Source of the DNA: Prolixibacter sp. NT017
GTDB lineage: Bacteria; Bacteroidota; Bacteroidia; Bacteroidales; Prolixibacteraceae
Reading direction: 5' to 3'
Length of the DNA: 64,000 nucleotides
Assembly (NCBI RefSeq): GCF_009617875.1
Contig: NZ_BLAV01000001.1
Location: 2,418,001-2,482,000, forward strand
Below are positions 44,120-53,106 of the stretch, piece by piece; position 1 is the first letter of the stretch, and every line of letters starts with the position of its first letter. A model generated the notes under the pieces. That model saw nothing but the letters and a program-made list of their open reading frames with translations, ran no database searches and was not told the DNA's origin. The translations under genes were made by a program, and so were the position numbers.

Positions 44120-47100
44120 TTATTTCGTAAATGATTCAGATATAATTATTTCGGGTAATTCCCCCTTAATTATTGGCAACAAAGCCTGTGTCTTTGTCTC
44201 TATACTTTCTTCTTTCCATAATGGGAATTCTCCCAGGATATTAAATAATTTTTCAATCATTATATCAATACGCATCGGAGTCTTCTTTACAGCTTTCGCC
44301 AGTTTATTCACTCTCTTTGGCAACTGGTTAAATTTATGAACACGAATAGCTTCCTGGGCAAACTTCACCAATATCTTCTGTTCCTTTGAAACCTCCTGCA
44401 TATTAATAAACGCTGCCAAAAATGAAAGCGCATTTTTATCCTGAGGACTAAGTGTAATATCAACGACACTTTCTGTTTTTCTATCGGCTTCTAATTGCCG
44501 GTTAAAATCTTCGATTGCAATATTTACGTGATTATGATGGTTTTCATGTAGTTCAATAGATTTTTCGTCAATATAGGCTTTAAATTCTTTTGCAGTTTCA
44601 ACGAAGGTTAATTCAGCCAGTTCATTGTTTTTATCTACATATGAGAAAGCATCTCGTTTATCGCTTTTTATGTATGTTAATGTGCCACTATTTAACAGAC
44701 TGTTTTTCCTGCCTGTACGAGCCCTTAATGGCATATTTTTTATTCTCAAAAAGTCTTTCGGATTCTCTTTCTTGAACTTTCTAAGCTCCATTAAATAAGC
44801 CAAACGTTCGTCCTTCGATTCTTCGATGGTTTTATCGAAAATACCGAAAGTTTCAACTTCTTCCTCCGTCGAATAAATTTGAGAATCCTCACCTAAAGCA
44901 GAATGGAATGCCTGTAATTTTGTAATAGCTTTCTTGCGAAGTGCAATATCATTATCAACTTTGGCAGTTGGGTAAAAATTATAGATAAAAACTTTACCTG
45001 CTACCGAACCTATACGGTTTACTCTACCAATTCTCTGCATCAATCTTGTTGAGTTCCAAGGCGTATCATAATTTACTATGGTGTTTGAACGATGAAGGTT
45101 TACACCCTCTGCCAATACTTCTGTGGTAATAACGATTTTAATATCGTCTCTTTGTTCCTTTAAAGGTAGATTTGCATCAAAATTGGCACGGACAACCGGC
45201 ATTTTGTGTTTTCGATTTCCTGCATTGATTTCTATCACATCAGAATGTCCCTTTTCCTCCAATTTGGTAAGTAGATAATCCGTTGTTTCTTTTGATTCTG
45301 AAAATATAACTAATTTTTGTTGCGGATTGTGTTCTGCATTGAGTAACCCATTTTGCAATTCATGATAAAATTTATCGAACTTAGGATCCACTTCAACTTC
45401 GTTCCAACGCGTAACCAAACTGCTGAGTATTTGATAATCTTTTTCTAAACCTTCATAAAACCCAGGGAGAAAATCGCCAGGCTCGCAGATAGTAATCGTT
45501 GGGTCTGTATCCATTAAAGACGAAATTTTGTTTATCAATTCTTCTTCTCTTTCATCTACAATGTATTCCGTTACATTTAGGTTTGGAGCAATATAAATTC
45601 TGCCATTTTCAAACATAGCCATCATTGCACCGGTTGCTTCATGAAACCTCCTTAATGAACCTTTGAATGCGGTAAAACTGCTGTCAATGCGTTTTACTAA
45701 CAGTATTTTCATGATAAATGCCAGCTGCCGGGAAGCTAATTCCGCATTCTGATATTTCTCTTTCTTATCCGGTATCAAATATTTAAGTGCTTGATACCTG
45801 TTATAGGTCAGTCCGCCTATTTCCTCACTAAGTACAGCCATTGTATCGTCATATAATTTTTCTAAGTCAGGTTCTAACTGATACAATACTTTAATTGGAG
45901 GCTCAATTTTAGGGAATCTAATGCCCTGTTTTTCCAGGTCCTTCTTGTATTCGTCATGTTCATTCAGATCCGTACGAGTTCGCCTGATTGTTAGTGGTTT
46001 TATAACCTTTTCCCTGACAACTTCATAAATCCGTGCGACCTCTTTTCTTGCTTCTTCCAGTGGTAATTGTTGTGCTCTTTTATAATCTTCAATTGCCCGA
46101 CTAAAAAATGAGGTAAGATTCGATATTTCCAATGTTGAACGTTTACCATCTTGGAATAATAATACTAGGTTACGTATGTCAGCTGGACGATTGTTAAGTG
46201 GTGTGGCAGAGATGAGTATAACTTTTTTAGGAGCTTTGGTTCCATCCTTCAACCGTCGGGAAGATAGAGCTTTACAAAGCTTTTGAAGCTCGTTGTATGC
46301 TTCTGATGTGTCGTTACGGAACTTGTGTGCCTCATCAACCAAAATCAGATCATATTTCTCAGGTCGTTTAACCTTATGCAGACTTCCATTAGTAATTATC
46401 TCAAAGTTCTTTAATCCAAAACTTTCAAAAGTTTCTTGCCAGTTATGTTTTAACGCAGGAGGTGTAACGACTAAAATAGTTGAGATATGCGATGGAAAAT
46501 CATTAAAGTAAAAAAACTTCTTTGCAATCAAAGTCCCAACTACTGTTTTGCCTAAACCTACAACATCAGCCAAAAAGAAACCATTATGCTTTTTTAGTAA
46601 CTCAAAACCTTGTTCAACAGCATCAATCTGGTATGAAAGACGCTTGAAATTGTCAGGCAAATCACTCACACTATTTGGGTCAAAATCTACGCTCTTGCCA
46701 AAATACTCAATCAGAAATTTGATGTACACTTCAAAGGGTGTAAACTCATCATTTATATAAGTTTCTTTTTTAATTCTTTCAAAATCGACAGGTAATACAT
46801 CTATTCCTTCTGCCCAAAGCTTTTCAAACTCGTCGGATGCAAACTTTACATCATCATAATCTCTTAAAGCTACATTAAACTCGTAGTTGGAGGTTTCCTT
46901 CCCTCCCAGCCCGGCATCGGTAAGGTTTGAACTACCGGTTATAACTTCACCGGTGGTATATTCATTGAAATTTTCGGGCCGAAAAATATAGATCTTTGCA
47001 TGTAACTTACGATGTGGATGTGCTTTAATTTGGACTTTCTGGGTTACAACATCGCTTAAGAATTGCTTAATGCCATCTTCTATATTCTTCTTGTATTCAG

Positions 47101-47398
47101 AATTCTGAATGTCATCTTTTATTGAATTGTTCAAATCTTCTAGTGCAAATTGATGGTCCCCCTTAAAAAGTAATCCTTGAGAGTGATATTTTGCAATAAT
47201 CTTATCAACATTAATCCCAACCAATATTCTAATATTTGGAACCTTGTCCAGGTAAGGACGAATTGCAAAGTAACCAGATGCTCTAAAATAACCAACTAGC
47301 GCATCAAAGAAAGCAATGTCGGGGATATGTTCAAAAACTCCGGCAAATCTCCGAAGTAAAGTGTTTTCTTTTTCGTTGGTAAAAAATTTTGTGTTCAT
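44120..47398 (-). CDS. PLD-nuclease/SNF2-like helicase fusion, restriction effector
   Basis: A 1092-residue protein. The N-terminal 200 residues form a phospholipase-D-type nuclease domain with one HKD-like motif (HRKLHAKIYIF followed by GSSNLTDAGLG, about residues 128-167). A full SF2 helicase follows: Walker A VVGLGKTVVG (about 283), DEAH box LVDEAHKFRN (about 354), SAT motif LISATPLNNRP and motif VI MQRIGRVNRIGS (about 785). A helical C-terminal domain completes it. Such PLD-helicases accompany methyltransferases in several restriction-like systems (the parts resemble DISARM and type I-like systems, but the gene set does not match one I can name). It is the first gene of the minus-strand operon with the methyltransferase. 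Confidence 0.9.
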   Translation of the reverse strand: MNTKFFTNEKENTLLRRFAGVFEHIPDIAFFDALVGYFRASGYFAIRPYLDKVPNIRILVGINVDKIIAKYHSQGLLFKGDHQFALEDLNNSIKDDIQNSEYKKNIEDGIKQFLSDVVTQKVQIKAHPHRKLHAKIYIFRPENFNEYTTGEVITGSSNLTDAGLGGKETSNYEFNVALRDYDDVKFASDEFEKLWAEGIDVLPVDFERIKKETYINDEFTPFEVYIKFLIEYFGKSVDFDPNSVSDLPDNFKRLSYQIDAVEQGFELLKKHNGFFLADVVGLGKTVVGTLIAKKFFYFNDFPSHISTILVVTPPALKHNWQETFESFGLKNFEIITNGSLHKVKRPEKYDLILVDEAHKFRNDTSEAYNELQKLCKALSSRRLKDGTKAPKKVILISATPLNNRPADIRNLVLLFQDGKRSTLEISNLTSFFSRAIEDYKRAQQLPLEEARKEVARIYEVVREKVIKPLTIRRTRTDLNEHDEYKKDLEKQGIRFPKIEPPIKVLYQLEPDLEKLYDDTMAVLSEEIGGLTYNRYQALKYLIPDKKEKYQNAELASRQLAFIMKILLVKRIDSSFTAFKGSLRRFHEATGAMMAMFENGRIYIAPNLNVTEYIVDEREEELINKISSLMDTDPTITICEPGDFLPGFYEGLEKDYQILSSLVTRWNEVEVDPKFDKFYHELQNGLLNAEHNPQQKLVIFSESKETTDYLLTKLEEKGHSDVIEINAGNRKHKMPVVRANFDANLPLKEQRDDIKIVITTEVLAEGVNLHRSNTIVNYDTPWNSTRLMQRIGRVNRIGSVAGKVFIYNFYPTAKVDNDIALRKKAITKLQAFHSALGEDSQIYSTEEEVETFGIFDKTIEESKDERLAYLMELRKFKKENPKDFLRIKNMPLRARTGRKNSLLNSGTLTYIKSDKRDAFSYVDKNNELAELTFVETAKEFKAYIDEKSIELHENHHNHVNIAIEDFNRQLEADRKTESVVDITLSPQDKNALSFLAAFINMQEVSKEQKILVKFAQEAIRVHKFNQLPKRVNKLAKAVKKTPMRIDIMIEKLFNILGEFPLWKEESIETKTQALLPIIKGELPEIIISESFTK

Positions 47399-47997
47399 TG
47401 ACGTTTTATTTCTGCTTGCTTAATTTATCAAATTTAGTCAAAAATAGTAACGATATTTTGATAAGCGTTAGTCCTATTATATTCTTTTACAAACACTCAT
47501 ATCTGATTGATCTGCAGATAGCAAGTGATTTCCTTTTGTCCTACATTTTATTCCACGTTCACTTAATATAGCTAGTCCTTACTAAGTTAACAAAATATTT
47601 TAAGGAAGTACTCGACATGAACAATTGTTGTAGGCGTTTCTTTGGAGAGAACCGTATCTCGCGGCCGCGGGAAGCTCATCCCGTAAGCGCTGGAATTTCA
47701 ACTTCATCTCGCGGGGGAAAGATCTTCATCTTTGTAGGGAAACTTCTTCAACTTCACACAGAAAGTTCTTCATCATTTTGGAGATGGGGTTTGGAAGGCG
47801 GGAAAATGAGATTATGTGATAACCTAGTGGGACCTTACACCTAACTGTTGAAGATCCTAAGTGCCATTTTTGAAGTAACCTTATAACCTCACGAGGCTGG
47901 TAGTTGTAAACACTCTATTTAAAATAATCAGGAATTCATTCTCTATATTTAACATGCAGTTGAAAAGAAAATAATACAGATTTTGTAAATTGGCTGT
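47399..47997. other. Divergent promoter region with an interspersed repeat
   Basis: This 600-bp gap separates the helicase/methyltransferase operon from the divergent DUF488 operon. It contains a short copy of the composite repeat (22-bp array at 47703-47779, with the ACCATTTTTGAAG-type segment following at about 47849-47906). Promoters for both operons must lie here, but I find no perfect TAnnTTTG element. Confidence 0.5.
47703..47779. repeat. 22-bp tandem array, locus A (3 units)
   Basis: Units start at 47703, 47725 and 47747 with the pattern TTCATCTT...GAAAGTTC (22 bp each), then a partial terminal TTCATCATTTT. They correspond in order to units 1, 2 and 3 of the longer arrays at 49790 and 58195; units 4-6 are missing. 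Confidence 0.85.
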
Positions 47998-48552
47998 ATG
48001 AAAGATGCGACAATATATTCAATAGGTCATGGAAGCAAGGAGATCGAAGTTTTTATTAAGGAATTAAAAGCGTTCGGCATCCATTTCCTGCTTGATATCA
48101 GGTCGAAACCTTTCTCGAAATGGAATCCCCAGTTTAATCAGCCTATTCTTAAATCAGAACTGGAAAATCAGGGAATAACCTATGCTTATCTCGGTGATTC
48201 GCTCGGAGGCCTTCCTAACGACCCAAGTTGTTACGATTTTAACGGCAAGGTTGTTTATGAGCGAATAAAAGAAAAAGATTTTTTCAAGAAGGGATTAGAG
48301 AGACTAATTACGGCAAACGATAAAAAAATCCCTTTGGCTATTATGTGCAGTGAAACCAACCCGAAAGAATGCCACAGAAGTAAATTAATCGGACAGGAAC
48401 TGCTCAAAAAAGATATTTCGCTAAAACACATTATTTCTGAGAGATACTTCAAATCTCAGGAAACAGTTATGGAAGAACTAACCAAAGGACACGGCGTAAT
48501 TGACCTTTTTGGTAATGGACCAGACTTTACTTCAAGGAAATCATATATGTAA
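47998..48552 (+). CDS. DUF488-family protein
   Basis: A 184-residue DUF488 protein: IYSIGHGSKEIEVFIKELK and FLLDIRSKPFSKWNPQFNQ near the start, YAYLGDSLGGLP, and the C-terminal CSETNPKECHRSKLIGQEL, where C-x-E-x(4-5)-CHR is the family's hallmark and probable active or metal site. The biochemical activity of the family is not established. It is the first of three overlapping genes (1-bp overlap with the next), divergent from the helicase/methyltransferase operon, suggesting a linked accessory function in defence. Confidence 0.88.
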   Translation: MKDATIYSIGHGSKEIEVFIKELKAFGIHFLLDIRSKPFSKWNPQFNQPILKSELENQGITYAYLGDSLGGLPNDPSCYDFNGKVVYERIKEKDFFKKGLERLITANDKKIPLAIMCSETNPKECHRSKLIGQELLKKDISLKHIISERYFKSQETVMEELTKGHGVIDLFGNGPDFTSRKSYM

Positions 48553-49028
48553 TGGAATTTTTCACCATTGGAGTATATAACTCCACAGAGGAAGAATATT
48601 TTAGGAAGCTTATCGAAAACAATATTGATACCTTTTGCGATATTCGACAACGAAGAGGCTTGAGAGGGGCAAAATATGCTTTTGTTAATAGCAATCGTCT
48701 TCAGTCCAAGCTGAAGGACCTGGCTATAGAATATAAATATTTTCAATCCCTGGCTCCCACTTCCGAAATAAGGGAGTTTCAGAAGAAAGTTGATAAAGAA
48801 GACGGGGCGCAAAAAAGGACCAGGAACAAATTGAGCCAAATATTTACGGTCGTTTATAAAGATCGCATTTTAAGTAAATTTGATTTTGACTCATTCATTG
48901 ACAAGTTAGAAGATGATGGAGCAAAGAAGGTTGTTTTGTTTTGTGTAGAGGAAAATCCAATGGCTTGTCATAGGTCAATTGTGACAGACAAATTGGAGAA
49001 ACTCGGATACAAAACAACTCACTTATGA
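48552..49028 (+). CDS. Second DUF488-family protein
   Basis: A 158-residue paralogue-like DUF488 protein: FFTIGVYNSTEEEYFRKLIE, TFCDIRQRRGLRGAKYAFVN, and the C-terminal FCVEENPMACHRSIVTDKLE repeating the C-x-E-x(4-5)-CHR motif. It differs enough from its neighbour to be a distinct subfamily (basic RQRRGLRGAKYA loop). Its start overlaps the first gene by one base and its stop overlaps the third gene by 4 bp, so the three products are made together and may form a complex. Confidence 0.85.
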   Translation: MEFFTIGVYNSTEEEYFRKLIENNIDTFCDIRQRRGLRGAKYAFVNSNRLQSKLKDLAIEYKYFQSLAPTSEIREFQKKVDKEDGAQKRTRNKLSQIFTVVYKDRILSKFDFDSFIDKLEDDGAKKVVLFCVEENPMACHRSIVTDKLEKLGYKTTHL

Positions 49029-49690
49029 AAGAAATTGTTCTTATTCTATCAAAAACCAGAATGAATCACCATCAAGTTTGTGTAGGCGGCTTAACAATGG
49101 AAGGGCGCTATGTCAGACTACTTGATAAAAACGGCCACAACCAACCTGAAGATATCGATTTCGAACCCCGACAAGCCTGGGAAATTGAATATTCCCCACG
49201 AACAAATAATACTCCACCCCATGTTGAAGATGTAATAGTACAAAATCGCATCAGCAAAGGAAGACTAAAAAACAGCATAACGATAAAAGACTTCATCGAG
49301 AAAAGAAATATTCCTATTTGGAGAGGTCATCCTGATAATCTGTTTGACCGGCTCATTCAATGGACTGAAAATGGCAGTGGTTATATCGACAAAAGAGGAG
49401 GTATTCCAGACCACAGCGTTGGCTTCTGGATTAGTGATAAAGATTTATGGAGGCACAGGGAGTTTGACAGTATCAGGTATTTTTATCCTTCCTCAAATGG
49501 CAGAAGAAAAATTAAATTCAAAGGATTTGAAGGAGCTGTAAAAATAATTCCGGCAGGTACATTATTAAGGGTTTCGCTGGCACGGTGGGTTTCATTTGGA
49601 GCAGGTGAAAGCCTCAAATGTTGGTTACAGCTTTCTGGTTGGTATGACCTAGGCGAACATTCAGACGAAGAAGACGATTTACCTTTTTAA
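49025..49690 (+). CDS. Dual-OB-domain-like protein linked to the DUF488 pair
   Basis: A 221-residue protein beginning KEIVLILSKTRMNHHQVCVGGL followed by GRYVRLLDKNGHNQPED, then VEDVIVQNRISKGRLK and, near the end, RIKFKGFEGAVKIIPAGTLLRVSLARWVSFG and CWLQLSGWYDLGE. I recognise the pattern of proteins annotated as dual OB domain-containing, which have no established function but resemble nucleic-acid-binding folds. The C-terminus is highly acidic (EHSDEEDDLPF). Tight coupling (ATGA overlap) suggests it guides or partners the DUF488 proteins on nucleic acid; this is inference. Confidence 0.65.
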   Translation: MKEIVLILSKTRMNHHQVCVGGLTMEGRYVRLLDKNGHNQPEDIDFEPRQAWEIEYSPRTNNTPPHVEDVIVQNRISKGRLKNSITIKDFIEKRNIPIWRGHPDNLFDRLIQWTENGSGYIDKRGGIPDHSVGFWISDKDLWRHREFDSIRYFYPSSNGRRKIKFKGFEGAVKIIPAGTLLRVSLARWVSFGAGESLKCWLQLSGWYDLGEHSDEEDDLPF

Positions 49691-50270
49691 AATATCTTCT
49701 CTTCCTTTTGATGCTTTAAGAAGCGCTTCTCATTCCCGCGCGATGCTCATCTCGTGAGTTTGCGATAAGCGTCTCTCTGGATTTTCTTCTTCATCTCGCC
49801 AGGGAAAGTTCTTCATCTTTGTCGGGAAACTTCTTCAACTTCACACAGAAAGTTCTTCATCTTCGTCAGGAAAGTTCTTCATCTTTCGGCGCAAAGTTCT
49901 TCATCTTTAGGCCTAAAGTTCTTCATCTCTTTTGGAGATGGGATTTGAGTTTTGGAAAAACTCAGAAAAACGTAGTTGAAGGATTCATACTTATGATTGT
50001 ACTTTTGCCTTGACGCAATAGTATCCCCGTGATTTTTCTTTTACATGTCCTTTTGGCTTGTTCCAAAAGAACGAAAAGAACAAGGCTTAGGATTTGTGTC
50101 GCGACGGGTGCCCAAACCGGATTTTGTCCCGCGACGCAAACTTGCCTCCTGGCGTCGGCTTCAAACAGGCATCGCTCCATTAGCCTTCCCCGTAAAATCC
50201 GGTTAGACCCGTTACCGCAATACAAATCACAGGCCGAGTCTTATCGCCTAACGGCGATTGAGGGAAATGA
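49691..50270. other. Gene-free region with composite repeat and palindromic elements
   Basis: Holds the longest copy of the 22-bp array (49790-49930), then a TTTTGCCTTGACGCAA element (50003-50017) and a hairpin ATCGCC-TAAC-GGCGAT (50243-50258) preceded by AATCACAGGCCG. The last two recur beyond the next gene at about 51268-51322. Confidence 0.55.
49790..49930. repeat. 22-bp tandem array, locus B (6 units)
   Basis: Six exact-length 22-bp units start at 49790, 49812, 49834, 49856, 49878 and 49900, plus a partial one. The conserved core is AAAGTTCTTCATCTT; the other 7 bases vary from unit to unit but in the same order as locus C. The sixth unit contains the 14-bp palindrome CTTTAGGCCTAAAG. The period is not a multiple of three, arguing against coding. 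Confidence 0.9.
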
Positions 50271-51035
50271 CTATCTCCTTACGAAAGCCTCACCTTTTCC
50301 AATCTCCCCGGTTTCAGCAGAGTTTAGCGTAACAGAAATCAAATCATATCCCGACAATGCCTCATTATTCTGTTTAGGTTTTAAAACCTGCACACAATAT
50401 CCATACATAAAGAATCCCCTCGCGTATTCTCTTATTTTGTTAATCCCTACTATTTTTGATGGCATCCCGTTTATTTCAATCGTCAACTCATCCTGGGTAA
50501 TACTGTCGGGCGAAATATTAATCAGCTTGTCGGATTTATCTAACAATTCTTCCGTTCGCTCAGCATCCTCGAATGATTTTTTTTCAATTTTCTGGTCCGA
50601 TACGAGCTGAAGAGATTTGGATAAACTCATCGGCCTGAAATATATCATATATGTTTCCTGCGGCGTTACCTGTGGTTCAAATGCATTGATGCCGTATATT
50701 TCCATTCGATCATACTGCGGGTTAATCGTCATATTTTGATGAACCGGAACATTCCAGTTCCAATACTCAAGTTTACGCACCCTATAATCCCTCAACCTGA
50801 TTGCATACAGGCAATAGTAATCCCCTTCCTTTACGTTCATTAAATAATCACCGTCCTCATTCGATAATGTTTCATATACAGCTTCGAATTTATTATTCAT
50901 CAGCCGTATTGTCACACTGTCGATCGGGACGCCATTGAAGTTGGTCACTTTACCATGAATCTCATACATCTTATCCTGCGCCATACAAGACAACGAGGAC
51001 ATTAAAACAAGTCCGAACAGAATAATTTTTCTCAT
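50271..51035 (-). CDS. Exported protein with carboxypeptidase-regulatory-like domain, function unknown
   Basis: A 254-residue protein with an N-terminal export signal (RKIILFGLVLMSSLSCMAQD; the Cys could be a lipobox but cleavage after MAQ is equally plausible). The first domain is a CarboxypepD-reg-like beta sandwich (YEIHGKVTNFNGVPIDSVTIRL ... SNEDGDYLMNVKEGDYY). The rest (ITQDELTIEINGMPSKIVGINKIREYARGFF) resembles the plug-less linker seen in some TonB-related proteins, but no barrel follows. No operon partner. It is flanked on both sides by related repeat elements, hinting at past mobility of the segment. Confidence 0.75.
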   Translation of the reverse strand: MRKIILFGLVLMSSLSCMAQDKMYEIHGKVTNFNGVPIDSVTIRLMNNKFEAVYETLSNEDGDYLMNVKEGDYYCLYAIRLRDYRVRKLEYWNWNVPVHQNMTINPQYDRMEIYGINAFEPQVTPQETYMIYFRPMSLSKSLQLVSDQKIEKKSFEDAERTEELLDKSDKLINISPDSITQDELTIEINGMPSKIVGINKIREYARGFFMYGYCVQVLKPKQNNEALSGYDLISVTLNSAETGEIGKGEAFVRR

Positions 51036-51789
51036 TTTTTAATTGTTAGGTTACGTTGTTGTAAACGTGGCTTGCCTGTTACTTCCTCATGACGAAAAGG
51101 CATTCCTTCCGGCCCTTATTAGCATAAGATAAGACCTTTTGGAGTTTGTTTTGACCAGGTATTTTGTTTCATCACGTTATTGAGCATTAAGTATAACGAA
51201 GTTAACAAAATATTTTAATGGGATGTACACAATGAGAAGAGCTGCTGTAGGTGGTTGTACCGGAACTTTGCCTTGACGCAAAGTTCCCAAATCACAGGCC
51301 GGTCATATCTCCTGAAGGCGATATAAAGAAATAGAATATAGAAACACCTCCACTGGCAGTAGTTTTCTGCGGGAAGAAAAAAATCCTTGCCGCAGCGGAT
51401 TGGCAACGGGCGCGCAGTGGATTGGAAAGGAGTAAACAGGGAAATATTTCTTTACCGCAGGGGATTGGAGAGGGCGGAAAACGCAGGGTTTTTTACACGC
51501 CCCCCACTACACCATTAAAGTACTTTTATTTGCAACAAAAGTACCATCCCCAACGGTCCGGAGAAAAATCCTGAAAGGATGACGGGGTTGTAGTCCCGGT
51601 TCCGATGCATATCGAAACCGGGGATAGCACGGGCCGGGAGAACCATGGCCGTGTGATGTCATTGTTTGAAATATCAACCTTTTCCGACCGCAACGGTATT
51701 AAAGCTTCATTTCGAAAAATATAAATATTCACTACCGAAACCGCAGTTATAAAAAGTAAGATGACGATGACTGTTCAAACCAATATCTG
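51036..51789. other. Gene-free region with short interspersed repeats
   Basis: Contains CTTTGCCTTGACGCAAAG (51267-51284), AATCACAGGCCGGTC and a TATCTCC-TGAA-GGCGATA hairpin (about 51305-51322), which match the elements left of the neighbouring gene. Further on are three copies of GCAGnGGATTGG (near 51393, 51415 and 51458), each followed by a purine-rich GGG/GAG tract. No coding region is apparent. Confidence 0.55.
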
Positions 51790-53106
51790 CTATTCTCCCA
51801 ATGCCTTTTCATAATTCAACTTTGCTATCAGGTAATCATAAACCGCTTGTATATAATTTTGCTCAGTAGTATTCAGGCTTTTTTCGGTATCAAGTAAATG
51901 GTCGTAGTTGACCCCGCCTAACTGATACTGCTGTTTTTGGTTTTCATAGATTTGACCGGACAGCTTATAATTTTTATGCGTGATTTTCATGTTTCTCAAA
52001 GCATTATTCAGCTTTATCCCTGCTTTTTCTATTTCAAAAGAGATATCTGTTTTTGTTTGTTGAAGCTGCATTGCTGTTTGCTCCGACAAAATATGGTATT
52101 TCCTGATGCGGTTGTTTTTCCGGAAATGAGCCGAAACCGGAACCGATAATTTAACCCCGATATAACTATACGGATTCCAGTATTGTTTTCCGCCGTAATG
52201 AAGATGATTGTTTTGAAATTCCTGTGAATAATTGGCAAAGATTGAAACGGTTGGAAGTTTACTCCTTCGCGCATTCTTTATTTGCAGTTTGTCGTTTTGC
52301 TGCTCCAATTGCAATTGTTTCATCTCGGTTCGATTATCGATATTGATTTGGTTCTGCAAACGAACCTCCGGGCCAGCTAATGAGCTTAAACTGTCGGTTA
52401 GGATAATCAGGGTTTCCGGTTTTATATTCATTGTGTATTTCAGGTAGTTTACAGCCAGCTTATAATTTTGCACGAGTTTTTGCGTGGTTACCTTGGCATT
52501 TTCGTAATCCAGTTTTGCCCGTAAATAATCATTCTCCAGCATTTTTCCATAGCTGTACCCGCCTTCGGCCAGCTTCTTATATTCCCGGTAACGGTTTTGA
52601 TCGTTCTCTGCCATTTTCACTTGCAGATTTTTGAGTAACACATTCAGATAAGCTTCTTTAATCTGATTTTTGATTTCAATTTTTGAAGCCCGCGTCTTTT
52701 CCTTTTCCAGTTCCAGTTCATTTTTACTCAAACCTGTTTGGACAGATAGTGAGGGATTGAAAACAAATTGGTTCAGCGAAAGGGAGTAAACCGAATTGTA
52801 CTTCGTGCTGAGAGAGACAGCCATTGGTGCATCATTCCCGAGCACTCCTGCCGGAACAACTGTTTTCTCCATTTGTGTATTGTAGGTCAGGTTTCCGCTT
52901 CCTGAAATTTCAGGCAACCATTGTTTCCTGTCTTCTGTCACCTGATTTTGCGCCACCGAAATATTGTATTGGCTGGCTTTCAGGTCGAACCGGTTTTTTA
53001 AGCCATTTTCCACTGCCTGCTCTACCGATAATCTCAAAGTGTCCGGTTGAGCTTGTGCCACTATTGTTAGGATGACAAATATCAATGTGATGATTAAATG
53101 TTTCAT
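51790..53106 (-). CDS. TolC-family outer-membrane efflux protein
   Basis: A 438-residue protein with a signal peptide (HLIITLIFVILTIVAQAQ) and two repeated TolC/OEP halves rich in coiled-coil helices (LRLSVEQAVENGLKNRFDLKASQYNISVAQNQVTEDR ... LDTEKSLNTTEQNYIQAVYDYLIAKLNYEKALG). It forms the outer-membrane channel of a tripartite pump. Its ATG overlaps the MFS pump stop by 4 bp. Confidence 0.93.
   Translation of the reverse strand: MKHLIITLIFVILTIVAQAQPDTLRLSVEQAVENGLKNRFDLKASQYNISVAQNQVTEDRKQWLPEISGSGNLTYNTQMEKTVVPAGVLGNDAPMAVSLSTKYNSVYSLSLNQFVFNPSLSVQTGLSKNELELEKEKTRASKIEIKNQIKEAYLNVLLKNLQVKMAENDQNRYREYKKLAEGGYSYGKMLENDYLRAKLDYENAKVTTQKLVQNYKLAVNYLKYTMNIKPETLIILTDSLSSLAGPEVRLQNQINIDNRTEMKQLQLEQQNDKLQIKNARRSKLPTVSIFANYSQEFQNNHLHYGGKQYWNPYSYIGVKLSVPVSAHFRKNNRIRKYHILSEQTAMQLQQTKTDISFEIEKAGIKLNNALRNMKITHKNYKLSGQIYENQKQQYQLGGVNYDHLLDTEKSLNTTEQNYIQAVYDYLIAKLNYEKALGE

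Noticed and set aside
49790..49930. CRISPR array
   Set aside because: The repeats are regular, but the variable part of each 22-bp unit is only about 7 bases, the same variants recur at other loci, and no cas gene is present.
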